This document shows, piece by piece, positions 1 through 7,124 of a stretch of 20,236 bases of DNA. Origin of the DNA: Clostridiales bacterium (GTDB taxonomy: Bacteria > Bacillota > Clostridia > Oscillospirales > Oscillospiraceae); the NCBI GenBank assembly GCA_021203685.1, contig JAJQAS010000097.1:1-20236 (forward strand), read 5' to 3'. Under the pieces are notes generated by a model, which did not search any database, had not been told where the DNA came from, and saw only the letters and a program-made list of their open reading frames with translations. The translations under genes were made by a program, and so were the position numbers. Numbering within the stretch: the stretch's first letter is position 1; each line of letters begins with the position of its first letter.

Positions 1-34
1 TTCTATTATAGCATATTTCGAGGGATGCGTGAGA

Positions 35-862
35 TTAAATCAGAGGTTCCCTAAAAGTGCAGCGTCCAGCCGGAACAGAGTCAGCGTAGAAGGGGTCGAT
101 CATATAACCGTTCACAGAGGCGTCGTCTACGCTGAACATCACTTCTGTTTCAGTGTTATTTTCCAGATACAGATTGACGGTGTAGCCCCAGATGTCATCG
201 TACTCATATCCAGTCACAATGACAGTCACATCATCCGTGTCAACAAGCACCGTGTCCGTGTCCTGGGCTTCCCGCTCAAATGCAACGGCGTTTTCCTCGC
301 CATACGGATACACATGGACGGTTTCATATGCTACGTCATCTTCGTTCCAGTCATCGCTGTTATAGACGCGGAACGTCAGCTCGATGTCGGTATAATCAAC
401 GATTCCGTTTTCCTCAAGTGTGCTGTCCGAAAAACTGATTTCTTCGTTGGCCTTTTTCCCTGCGGCCACTTCGGATGCAAACAGCGGGTCACTGGCGACG
501 CCGTTGACGGATGCGCTTTCAACAGAGAACATATAAGTTTTATCTGACGACTTGTTTTCCAGTTCTGCATTGAGCGTGTAGCCCCACAGATTATCCGGGT
601 CTATGCCGGTGAGTTTAATGACACACTCATCGTTTTCCACCACGACTAGTTCTTCAAAGGTGGCCTCCTGCTGTTCATCGGCGGTTGCCGTTTCCTCGTC
701 CTCATTTTCCACTGTGCTGGTATCAGACGATTCGATTTCGGTCTCCGCAGCATAGGAACTGTCGGCATCAGTTTGTGCCTCCGAAGAAGTAGAACTGCTC
801 CCACAGGCAGCGAGTGAGAGCGCCAGCGAGAGCGACAGAAACAGGGTCAAAATCTTTTTTAT
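35..862 (-). CDS. Lipoprotein with two tandem repeat domains, C-terminally truncated
   Basis: Predicted secreted lipoprotein of unknown function. The N-terminus is a lysine pair, a hydrophobic stretch and the lipobox LAAC, followed by a Ser/Glu/Asp-rich linker of about 50 residues. Two homologous domains follow; each carries an LWGYT or IWGYT motif, then LEN, then FSV..ASVNG. The first runs to a full length of about 110 residues. The second stops right after a VPAGRCTF segment with an unrelated tail (REPLI), so it has lost roughly its last 40 to 50 residues near position 50. Start choice: an AGGAGG site at 872-877 lies 9 nt upstream of an ATA codon (860-862), which gives the classic MKKILTLF signal start. 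The nearest canonical start is TTG at 848-850, too far from the ribosome site. Family unknown to me. Confidence 0.75.
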   Translation of the reverse strand: MKKILTLFLSLSLALSLAACGSSSTSSEAQTDADSSYAAETEIESSDTSTVENEDEETATADEQQEATFEELVVVENDECVIKLTGIDPDNLWGYTLNAELENKSSDKTYMFSVESASVNGVASDPLFASEVAAGKKANEEISFSDSTLEENGIVDYTDIELTFRVYNSDDWNEDDVAYETVHVYPYGEENAVAFEREAQDTDTVLVDTDDVTVIVTGYEYDDIWGYTVNLYLENNTETEVMFSVDDASVNGYMIDPFYADSVPAGRCTFREPLI

Positions 863-939
863 TGCAATTTCCTCCTCAGGCCGTTTATCTATAGCCGTTC
901 TTTTGAGGAAATCATAGCAGTCCGAATCCCAAAAGACAA

Positions 940-956
940 CCCCCCAAAATGGGGGG
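940..956 (-). terminator. Intrinsic terminator after the XRE gene
   Basis: A C6/G6 hairpin with a 5-nt A/T loop lies about 30 bp beyond the stop codon of the minus-strand XRE gene. On that strand it is followed by a T-rich stretch (TTGTCTTTTGG). It separates the XRE gene from the lipoprotein gene. Confidence 0.65.
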
Positions 957-985
957 AAACCGCAGTTTTCAGTGAAAAAAGCAAG

Positions 986-1456
986 TCAATCTACATAGGA
1001 AACGCTTTTCAGCGGCTCCATATCGTGGGCGAGCAGCAGATCGTTCACATCAGCAATCTCGTATATCTCCCGGTTTAGAGCGATCATCAGGACAGCGTCT
1101 CTGGGAACTCTTGGATACAGTTCTGACATCCCGTAGAGCTTCAACGCTCGCTGTGTTTCCTTCAATGTAAGCTTTGACGCAAAGCACAGTCGGAGAATGT
1201 AATCCCGTTGCTTGGTGTTTTTCTCCTGAGTCAGCAGCCGATAACCATATCGGTCTGACAGCTCGGCACGCTCAAAGACCTCCCGCTGCGTCAGATTCTT
1301 TTGCTTTATCAGCGTTCGCATATAGCGGGAAAAGGGCCGCTCCTCGGAAATCAGGTTGCTTTGATATGCGTCAAGATAATCGTCAATGTTTTCCGGGTCC
1401 ATCCGCTTCAATACCTGTTCTAGTGCGTCGGTTGAGTTCTGTTCTGTGGGCTTCAT
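986..1456 (-). CDS. XRE-type helix-turn-helix regulator paired with a kinase
   Basis: A 156-aa protein with a Cro/C1-like helix-turn-helix around residues 47-85 (LIKQKNLTQREVFERAELS, then SDRYGYRLL). The C-terminal part (SELYPRVPRDAVLMIALNREIYEIADVNDLL) is not a standard DNA-binding element and may sense a signal or bind a partner. No membrane segment or signal peptide is visible. It is transcribed divergently from the Ser/Thr kinase at 1537, with only about 65 to 80 bp between them, so the two probably share a control region; the kinase may phosphorylate this regulator. That link is inferred from gene order. The ATG start is preceded by an AGGAGA site about 12 nt upstream. Confidence 0.8.
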   Translation of the reverse strand: MKPTEQNSTDALEQVLKRMDPENIDDYLDAYQSNLISEERPFSRYMRTLIKQKNLTQREVFERAELSDRYGYRLLTQEKNTKQRDYILRLCFASKLTLKETQRALKLYGMSELYPRVPRDAVLMIALNREIYEIADVNDLLLAHDMEPLKSVSYVD

Positions 1457-1465
1457 GGTTTTCTC

Positions 1466-1494
1466 TTTTCTCCTGTGCGAAAAAGTGGTATACT
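1466..1494 (+). promoter_or_regulatory. Candidate promoter for the Ser/Thr kinase
   Basis: A TATACT -10 box at 1489-1494 sits 17 bp downstream of a weak TTTTCT -35 at 1466-1471, in the short gap between the divergent XRE and kinase genes. The poor -35 fits a regulated promoter. Confidence 0.4.
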
Positions 1495-1536
1495 CATTCT
1501 ATAAGATTTCAAGGGCAATGAATGGGGGGAATCACA

Positions 1537-2622
1537 GTGAATCTATCCGATGAACTGGCGTTGTCTTACTACAAAACAGTGGCGGATATTGATACCGGCC
1601 ATTCTGTTCAGCTGGTTCAGCACATCGAGACGAAAAAGTTTTTTGTCAAAAAGCACCTTACGGTCTATCACCTGGACATCTATCAGGCGTTGCAGGCCGC
1701 TCCCATCCGCAACACCCCTCGCATTTTCCTGCTTGCGGAAGACGAGACCGGCTTGACCATCATTGAGGAGTACCTGCCGGGGGACACTCTGCAAGAGCTA
1801 GTTGAGCGGGATGGCCCTCAGACGGAGGAACAGGTCCTAAACTACACGCTCCAACTCTGCCAAATCGTTTCCGATTTGCACCATCGGGAGCCACCCATCA
1901 TTCACCGGGACATCAAACCCTCTAATGTCATCCTCTCGCCGGATGGCGTCATCAAGCTGCTGGACATGAACGCGGCCAAGTACGTGACGCCCAGTCAGAC
2001 CCGCGACACGATGCTGATCGGTACGGCGGGCTTCGCTGCTCCAGAGCAATACGGGTTTGGCCCGTCTGGTGTGCAGAGCGACTTGTTCGCCGTTGGGGTG
2101 CTGATGAACGTATTGGCAACCGGGGGACTTCCCGCGGAGCGGAAGGCAGAAGGCAAGCTGGCCCCCATCATTCAGAAATGTATCGAGTTGGACCCGGCGA
2201 ATCGTTACGGCAGCATAGATGATTTGCAGACGGAACTGGCCCAGCTCCAGGCGAAAAGCGGAAACAAAACTGCAACGGACAAGGAGCAGACCTGGAGGCG
2301 ATCCTTGCCGCCGGGATTCCGCAGCGGCTCTGTCACTCACATGGCGATTGCCGTGATCGGGTACGCCGCCATTATCTTTGTGGGCTGGTGTATGGAGTTG
2401 GAGAACACAACACCCTTTGCCCTGACGCTCAACCGCCTCGCGGTGATTTTGATCGAGCTGGCGGTGCTCTTTTTCTCCGCAGACTATCGCGGTATTCAGG
2501 CCCGCTTGCCGCTGACCAGGAGCAAAAACCGTGTAGTTCACCTCGTCGGTATCGCCTTCTATGACATAGTCATCGCCTTTATGCTGTTTATGATTCTAAT
2601 TATCTTCGACTCCGGGTTATAA
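1537..2622 (+). CDS. Hanks-type Ser/Thr protein kinase with C-terminal membrane segments
   Basis: Eukaryotic-like protein kinase. Numbering from an ATG at 1522: candidate ATP-binding lysine in FVKK (41-44), catalytic loop HRDIKPSN (128-135), metal-binding DMN (148-150) in place of the usual DFG, and an activation segment GTAGFAAPEQYG (167-178) with the APE motif. The glycine-rich loop is degenerate. After a linker, three hydrophobic helices near residues 272-295, 298-320 and 338-362 anchor the protein. The catalytic domain would face the cytoplasm, and no extracellular PASTA sensor is present. I prefer GTG 1537 because a GGGGGA ribosome site ends 6 nt upstream; ATG 1522 would add five residues. 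The divergent XRE gene is its likely partner. Kinase call secure; substrate unknown. Confidence 0.9.
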   Translation: MNLSDELALSYYKTVADIDTGHSVQLVQHIETKKFFVKKHLTVYHLDIYQALQAAPIRNTPRIFLLAEDETGLTIIEEYLPGDTLQELVERDGPQTEEQVLNYTLQLCQIVSDLHHREPPIIHRDIKPSNVILSPDGVIKLLDMNAAKYVTPSQTRDTMLIGTAGFAAPEQYGFGPSGVQSDLFAVGVLMNVLATGGLPAERKAEGKLAPIIQKCIELDPANRYGSIDDLQTELAQLQAKSGNKTATDKEQTWRRSLPPGFRSGSVTHMAIAVIGYAAIIFVGWCMELENTTPFALTLNRLAVILIELAVLFFSADYRGIQARLPLTRSKNRVVHLVGIAFYDIVIAFMLFMILIIFDSGL

Positions 2623-2640
2623 AAGCGATTTCTCTCACAG

Positions 2641-2674
2641 CACAGGCGGCTCCTGCCTTTGGGAGCCGCCTGTG
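2641..2674. terminator. Hairpin between the convergent kinase and Roco genes
   Basis: A perfect 13-bp inverted repeat (CACAGGCGGCTCC with its complement) and an 8-nt loop, just after the kinase stop and 38 bp beyond the end of the Roco reading region. There is no strong T run, so efficiency is uncertain; it could serve both strands. Confidence 0.6.
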
Positions 2675-2711
2675 TGCGTTTGTGCGGCTTGCCCGAAACC
2701 ACCGGGACAGC

Positions 2712-2943
2712 TCATGGACCGGCCAGAAATTTCTCAATCACCGGTGCGATTGCCACTGCATTGGCGCCAACTTCGAGTGCTTTTCCAACCGCGCTTGTGA
2801 ACGATTGGAAGATATTCTTTCCCTTTTTCGTCCCATTCTCTACTTCGGCCACCAGTTCCTGTACCGCTGGCTCCTGATTTATCCGCAGGGTTTCCAGCAG
2901 GTTCATTAGAGCTTTCGCCGTTTTCTCATCGCGGCTCCAGGTA
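2712..2943 (-). pseudogene. Out-of-frame C-terminal tail of the Roco protein
   Basis: Directly after the Roco stop (TGA overlapping 2926-2928) the reading continues in the +1 frame for about 75 codons: RDEKTAKALMNLLETL..., ending TSAVGKALEVGANAVAIAPVIEKFLAGP. This is an amphipathic helical segment plus a small-residue-rich hydrophobic helix, the kind of tail that follows the GDFHGDQNYG motif in related bacterial signalling proteins (from memory). No good ribosome site or start lies at the junction. Removing one base of the GAGCCGCGATGAG stretch would fuse it to the Roco protein. It therefore looks like the severed end of that protein. A separate small gene starting at an internal ATG is possible but less likely. 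Confidence 0.6.
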
Positions 2944-4917
2944 GTCGAGGAACTGCTGCAACAGCTTCTTTGCGTCCTCTGTGGTATTGTGGTTGACGGT
3001 GGAACCATAATTTTGGTCGCCGTGAAAATCTCCGCTGAAATTGTTGGTTATGTTGTATGCAATATATTGTTCCGACATAGGTCGCTTTTCCTCCTCCGCT
3101 TTTTCCTGCTCCGCGGCAACCTTGTCCATGTCAAAAGCAGCGCCTAAAATCTCATCGACCCGGTATTCCTCCAGCTCGCCGCCGTCCACTGAGTACAGGG
3201 CGGAGATGTTTCTGTCCTTCGCCTTCAATACTGCCGACACCGGGAAGTGGGCGATTTGCTTGTTCTTCTGCATGACAATGACATCTTCCGCTTCCAGATT
3301 CAGGTCCGTGTTGATGTTACGGAGTTCGTTGCGCAGAATCTCCAACAGCGCCCAGGGCTTCCGCCCATCTTTTGCGTAAGCGTTAATCTCCAGCGTGGAA
3401 GATTCCTCCCGCAGATAAATGGCTGCATGGAACCTGTCAAAATCGTGAGAAAGCTCCATCCCGCCGTTCCACGCCTGCTCCAGCAGGTGGTTAGCCTTGC
3501 AGAAAATCATCAGCCGGTGGAGGACAGTGTCCGGAAGGTACTCATACTGCATCTCATAGGTCACATGGCTGTCCCAGCCCGCGGTCTGGGGTGCTTTTTC
3601 CCATTTATCCGGGCAGAGGGCGGGGATAAACTCGGATTCCTCGTCCATCGGATAGGAGAGACGGAACTTTCGCATGACCTCTAAAATATAAGTGTAATCT
3701 AACATCGCTTTTCTCTCTGTATTCGGCGCGCTCTCCCCATGTCCCATTAAGTAGTCTTTCAAAATCAACTCGATTCCCTTGCGGGGGAGAGCCCCTCGCT
3801 GCGCAAAAGCGCCGCCATGATTAATCAGCCGATAAACCGCGTCGAACAGCCATTTGGGACTCAGCACCTGGTAGTTCTCCAACTCCTGTCCGCTGGTCTT
3901 GTCAGTGTGGTAGCTGAAACAGACCCCCAAATCGTTGAACCACTCCAGCAGCCAGCCGCAAATTTGAGGGTCGGTTTCGCCGCTGTCTTTGCACAGCCGG
4001 AGGTAATCCTCCTTGCTGATATACGGCGTTTCCTCCGCCTGTTTTTCCAGCAGAACAGTGCGGATGTTGGCCCAACTTTTGGGAAACTCCATCCCACAAC
4101 TGTCCAATAGGCTGGCCTGCTCCACAATGCCTCTGGTCAGGGTGTTGAAGCGTTCTTTGTCAGAGCCTTTGGCGGAATAGGTGATAATTTTTTTGACATT
4201 TGGGAACTCCTCCGCCAACAGTTCCCCGTTGACGCCGCTGATGCCTTCGTCGGTGTCCCACAGGTTCACCGCCAGAATGACGGGGCAGTTTGGGGCGAAG
4301 CTCTCGATGGTTTTCAGCCAATACCTGGCCCGCTGGGTACGGTTCCCGGCCCGGTTGCTGACCATCACCACATAGCAGGTGCGGCCGGTCAGGAAACAGC
4401 GGTGCATGGCGTGCATAATTTCCTGCCCACCGAAATCCCAGATGCGGAGACCAACATCTTGACCGTTGTAAGTGGTGCGATAGAAAGAAACGTCGATACC
4501 CGCTGTCAGCTCGGTGGGATAGTTTCCTGGCTCACCGCCGTTTAGCAGACGTTTGATGGTGCGGCTCTTGCCCACGCCGCCGTCCCCCAGGAAAATGACC
4601 TTGGCATCGTTAATGGTGACTTTGGACGCGTCGTAGTAGGCTTGAATCAGCTCGCGGGGTTGGTGGAACATGCTGATAGGTTGGGTGGAGAGGGTGGTGT
4701 TCCAAAGGTAAACCCCTTTATTGCTGGTTTGTCGCTCTGGGAAAAACTCTAAGCAAAGAGTCAAAATGCTTTTGGGGATATTTTGTAGATGTAATGCCGA
4801 CAGGTCTAAATGTTCCAAGTTTGTCAAATTGCCGAGAGAATTTGGGAGCGTCTTGATGTTAGATCCCAAAAGAATGAGCGTATCTAAAGCCTTTTTGCCT
4901 CTTACTGTAGTTACCAT
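2926..4917 (-). CDS. Roco-family protein (LRR - Roc GTPase - COR)
   Basis: A 663-aa signalling GTPase. From the chosen start: about two leucine-rich repeats at residues 10-55 (TLILLGSNIKTLPNSLGNL, NLEHLDLSALHLQNIP); Roc GTPase at about 103-270 with P-loop GDGGVGKS (111-118), switch II DFGGQE (161-166), G4-like NLWD (218-221) and G5-like SAK (248-250); a COR-like dimerisation region at about 290-560; then YNITNNFSGDFHGDQNYG and a helical tail cut by a frame change at 2926. The ATG at 4915-4917 has a GAGAGG site 8 nt upstream and lies downstream of a good promoter (4957-4986). An in-frame extension to 5106 would cross that promoter, so I reject it. It is divergent from an XRE gene. Bacterial Roco proteins are poorly characterised; a stress or conflict-sensing role is inference only. 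Confidence 0.85.
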   Translation of the reverse strand: MVTTVRGKKALDTLILLGSNIKTLPNSLGNLTNLEHLDLSALHLQNIPKSILTLCLEFFPERQTSNKGVYLWNTTLSTQPISMFHQPRELIQAYYDASKVTINDAKVIFLGDGGVGKSRTIKRLLNGGEPGNYPTELTAGIDVSFYRTTYNGQDVGLRIWDFGGQEIMHAMHRCFLTGRTCYVVMVSNRAGNRTQRARYWLKTIESFAPNCPVILAVNLWDTDEGISGVNGELLAEEFPNVKKIITYSAKGSDKERFNTLTRGIVEQASLLDSCGMEFPKSWANIRTVLLEKQAEETPYISKEDYLRLCKDSGETDPQICGWLLEWFNDLGVCFSYHTDKTSGQELENYQVLSPKWLFDAVYRLINHGGAFAQRGALPRKGIELILKDYLMGHGESAPNTERKAMLDYTYILEVMRKFRLSYPMDEESEFIPALCPDKWEKAPQTAGWDSHVTYEMQYEYLPDTVLHRLMIFCKANHLLEQAWNGGMELSHDFDRFHAAIYLREESSTLEINAYAKDGRKPWALLEILRNELRNINTDLNLEAEDVIVMQKNKQIAHFPVSAVLKAKDRNISALYSVDGGELEEYRVDEILGAAFDMDKVAAEQEKAEEEKRPMSEQYIAYNITNNFSGDFHGDQNYGSTVNHNTTEDAKKLLQQFLDYLEPR

Positions 4918-4956
4918 TAAATATACCTCTCGTGGTATCAAAGATTCTTGTTTTCT

Positions 4957-4986
4957 ATTGTAGCAAATACACGTTTTTTTTGTAAA
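4957..4986 (-). promoter_or_regulatory. Promoter of the Roco gene
   Basis: On the minus strand TTTACA (4981-4986), an 18-bp spacer and TACAAT (4957-4962) form a near-consensus vegetative promoter about 40 bp upstream of the ATG at 4917. It decides the start codon for the Roco protein. Confidence 0.7.
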
Positions 4987-5150
4987 GGAGAACGGGCATT
5001 TTTTACAAAGAATAGAGTCGTAATCTAGGTGATTCCATTGATATTGTCGATAATTAAATTCCCATACATAGTGAACCTCATCTGTAGAGCCAGCTAAAGC
5101 TTTCAATATATCTGTTATATTCCGTTATAATACTATAAATAGAAGTTTTA

Positions 5151-5188
5151 TTCAAATGCCTTTGAAATTATATGCGGTACAATATAAT
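5151..5188 (+). promoter_or_regulatory. Promoter of the XRE gene with palindrome over the -35
   Basis: TTTGAA (5161-5166), 16 bp, TATAAT (5183-5188). The -35 is the right arm of a perfect inverted repeat TTCAAA-TGCC-TTTGAA (5151-5166), a plausible operator for autoregulation by the XRE protein encoded directly downstream. Confidence 0.5.
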
Positions 5189-5196
5189 AAAAGGCG

Positions 5197-5514
5197 GTGG
5201 GGCAGTTGAATGAACACGATTTCTCTGTCAGGCTGATGAAACTTCGTGAGCAGAAAGGTGTTTCTGCCCGTGAAATGAGCCTGTTTCTGGGGCAAAATCC
5301 CGGCTACATCAATAATATTGAAAATGAGAAGGCAATGCCGTCTATGAAGGTTTTCTTCTCCATCTGCGACTATTTTGACATCTCGCCCCACGAGTTTTTT
5401 GATGTTGAGACAGAGGCACCTTACCAGACGCAAGAAATCGTATCCAATTTGAATAGATTGAACCAGGAGCAGCGTGGAATTATTTCCGCCGTTATCAAGG
5501 AAATGATTCGATAA
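5197..5514 (+). CDS. XRE-type transcriptional regulator
   Basis: A 105-aa Cro/C1-type repressor-like protein. Helix-turn-helix at about residues 12-66: FSVRLMKLREQKGVSAREMS, LGQNPGYINNIENEKAMPSM, then FFSICDYFDISPHEFF. The C-terminal helix (EIVSNLNRLNQEQRGIISAVIKEMI) looks like a dimerisation segment. Start is GTG 5197; a TTG nine bases downstream is also possible. It is divergent from the Roco gene and precedes the SARP-like regulator by 38 bp on the same strand, so the two are probably cotranscribed. A palindrome over its own -35 suggests autoregulation. Confidence 0.8.
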   Translation: MGQLNEHDFSVRLMKLREQKGVSAREMSLFLGQNPGYINNIENEKAMPSMKVFFSICDYFDISPHEFFDVETEAPYQTQEIVSNLNRLNQEQRGIISAVIKEMIR

Positions 5515-5552
5515 GTTGTGTCGTTGCCAAGCAGTTTTGAGGAGAAAGAGCG

Positions 5553-6930
5553 ATGGAGAAACAGGAAGAAAAGGAAGTCCTGCAAGCATTAAAGAAAAGT
5601 CAGGTATCGGAGGAACTCATTTCCCAAGTCGTGCTCGACATGGACACAACCGCCGCGTTGTCCACCATCCTGGAGCGAACCACTGGCGACTTCACAATAG
5701 AGGAATTGGTTTCTGTTACGGCGGGGATTGCTATGGAGTACCACGATGCCGACAGCGTTATTTTCATCACCATCGACAACGACCTGACGGCTGCGGAGTG
5801 CCTCTTTGAGACGCATCGGGCCGTTTTTTTCACCGCTTTGCGGCACCGGCCCCATGTATATGGACGAGTACCCGGCGCTGTTAAAGGTGCTGATGCGGGC
5901 GCTGCTGATGGCTGTGGAGGCGAAAGGTTTTATTTCCGCACAGAATATCCTCCCTATGCTGCCGAGTGGCTCCAGAGAGTACAAGAGGATGAAGCAAATT
6001 GGGCTGGAATCCATCATGGGGGTCAAATACGGAAAGAGCGAGCACCAGTTTATAGCAGTCATCAACCCCCGCAAATATGGAAAAGAGGGCGACATTCTTC
6101 GCCTGTTGGCTCGTGTGGTAGATTCTGAAATCGACAGGCTGGGCCTGCCAAATATGGGAGAAGGGTTTTCGTTCGGCGCAGGAAAACTTGCGAAGAATGA
6201 AGTTTATGTCAAGTTGCTAAACGCTTTTGAACTGCATACAAGGAAGGGCGTTCTTACCGAGGAGGACATTACGAGGAACCAGGAGATCATCTTCCTGACC
6301 GTGTTGCTGATGAAGCAGGACGAAGGAATGATTCCTGCAACGACACCTCTCCATATGCTTTGGGAGGACCCGGAGGTTCTCTCCGAACCGGAACGGACGT
6401 TGAAAAATTTGAGCTATCGTGTCAACAAGAAATTAAAACTGCTCTTTCCCAGATGAGACTTCCTGGATATCAAAAAGAAAAGCTAGATGGTCAGCCGAAA
6501 GTATAATATCACAACGGGCTTAGAACGCTTTTCCTATATGGTTCGAGATGCCGAGGGTGTTACAAACCCAAAAGCGCGGTTGGAACGATATTTGAAGGCA
6601 CTGGATGACTTCTCTGGTATCGTATTGCCCCAGCAGGATCACCAGGCAATTAAGTTCGTCACCGAAAAATATGAGAGTGCCAGAAAGCAAGCGCAAAACG
6701 AATGTCTTTCGCTGATGTTCGAGTTGGGCGACTACACCAGGATGGCAGAGTATATCCGAACGATTTCCGTTTCGAGGACGATGGACGGAGAACTGGTGTA
6801 TTGGAAAGCTATGATGTGTATCGGTATGGGACAGTATCCACAAGCGAGGGAATTACTGGAAGAAAACAAGGCTTACTTGTCAGAAACGCAAATTAACGAT
6901 GTAAAGTGCAGAATTTTGGCCAAAACGTGA
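5553..6930 (+). pseudogene. Broken GAF / winged-helix / BTAD (SARP-like) regulator
   Basis: Three consecutive reading segments add up to one regulator of about 458 codons. Segment 1 (5553 to about 5830) is the start of a GAF-like sensor (TTAALSTILERTTGD..., YHDADSVIFITID). At a T7 run (5825-5831) the frame must shift by +1 to continue as SPLCGTGPMYMDEYPALLKV. The GAF-like part then completes (LLARVVDSEIDRLGLP), followed by an OmpR/PhoB-type winged helix at about 6205-6450 (VYVKLLNAFELHTRKGVLTE ... LKNLSYRVNKKLKLLFPR). TGA at 6454 and TAG at 6484 then interrupt the same frame. After them a BTAD/TPR-like helical region (ITTGLERFSYMVRDAEG ... GMGQYPQARELLEE) runs to 6930. The ribosome site GAGGAGA precedes ATG 5553. 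Fragments at 5553, about 5806 and 6487 could be separate proteins, but the domain order favours one decayed gene. Confidence 0.65.
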
Positions 6931-6941
6931 GAAAAAGGGCG

Positions 6942-7029
6942 AGTATGCAAAAAGTATGCTGAGAGGATGCAGAAAGTATGCAAATAGTATGCTGAAAAGA
7001 TGTTGAAAGTATGTTGAAAGTTTGTGGAT
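6942..7029 (+). repeat. Eight tandem 11-bp repeats (consensus AGTATGCTGAA)
   Basis: Exact 11-bp period: units begin at 6942, 6953, 6964, 6975, 6986, 6997, 7008 and 7019. Seven are close to AGTATGC[TA]GAA and the eighth (AGTTTGTGGAT) is degenerate. The array begins 12 bp after the broken SARP-like regulator and ends 18 bp before a TATAAT box. One unit is close to one DNA helical turn, so bound proteins would line up on one face. Confidence 0.9.
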
Positions 7030-7047
7030 TTCCCAAAATGCCTCCTG

Positions 7048-7053
7048 TATAAT
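7048..7053 (+). promoter_or_regulatory. -10 box (TATAAT) of the zinc-ribbon gene
   Basis: Perfect TATAAT with no recognisable -35 at the usual distance (the 16-18 bp positions read TGGATT or similar). The 11-bp repeat array ends upstream. The layout resembles an activator-dependent promoter. Confidence 0.5.
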
Positions 7054-7063
7054 AGGTTGTGAC

Positions 7064-7101
7064 ATGGGAAAACCACTGTGCAGCACAGGGCTGGCTCCCA
7101 T
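7064..7101 (+). promoter_or_regulatory. Stem-loop in the 5' leader of the zinc-ribbon gene
   Basis: Outer arms ATGGGA (7064-7069) and TCCCAT (7096-7101) enclose an inner hairpin CTGTG-CAG-CACAG (7076-7088). It lies between the TATAAT box and the ribosome site of the gene at 7125. Confidence 0.4.
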
Positions 7102-7124
7102 AGGAAAAACAGGGGGTTAGACCA

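Noticed and set aside
29..547. Open frame antisense to the truncated lipoprotein
   Set aside because: The lipoprotein frame has a signal peptide, lipobox and internal repeats; this one has no ribosome site or recognisable features.
1837..2541. Long minus-strand frame over the kinase
   Set aside because: The plus strand encodes clear kinase motifs; the reverse frame is a by-product of G+C-rich codons.
4918..5106. 63-residue N-terminal extension of the Roco protein
   Set aside because: It crosses a near-consensus promoter; the ATG at 4917 has its own ribosome site.
6942..7029. CRISPR array
   Set aside because: The repeat is only 11 bp with no unique spacers, so it is a tandem operator- or iteron-like array.
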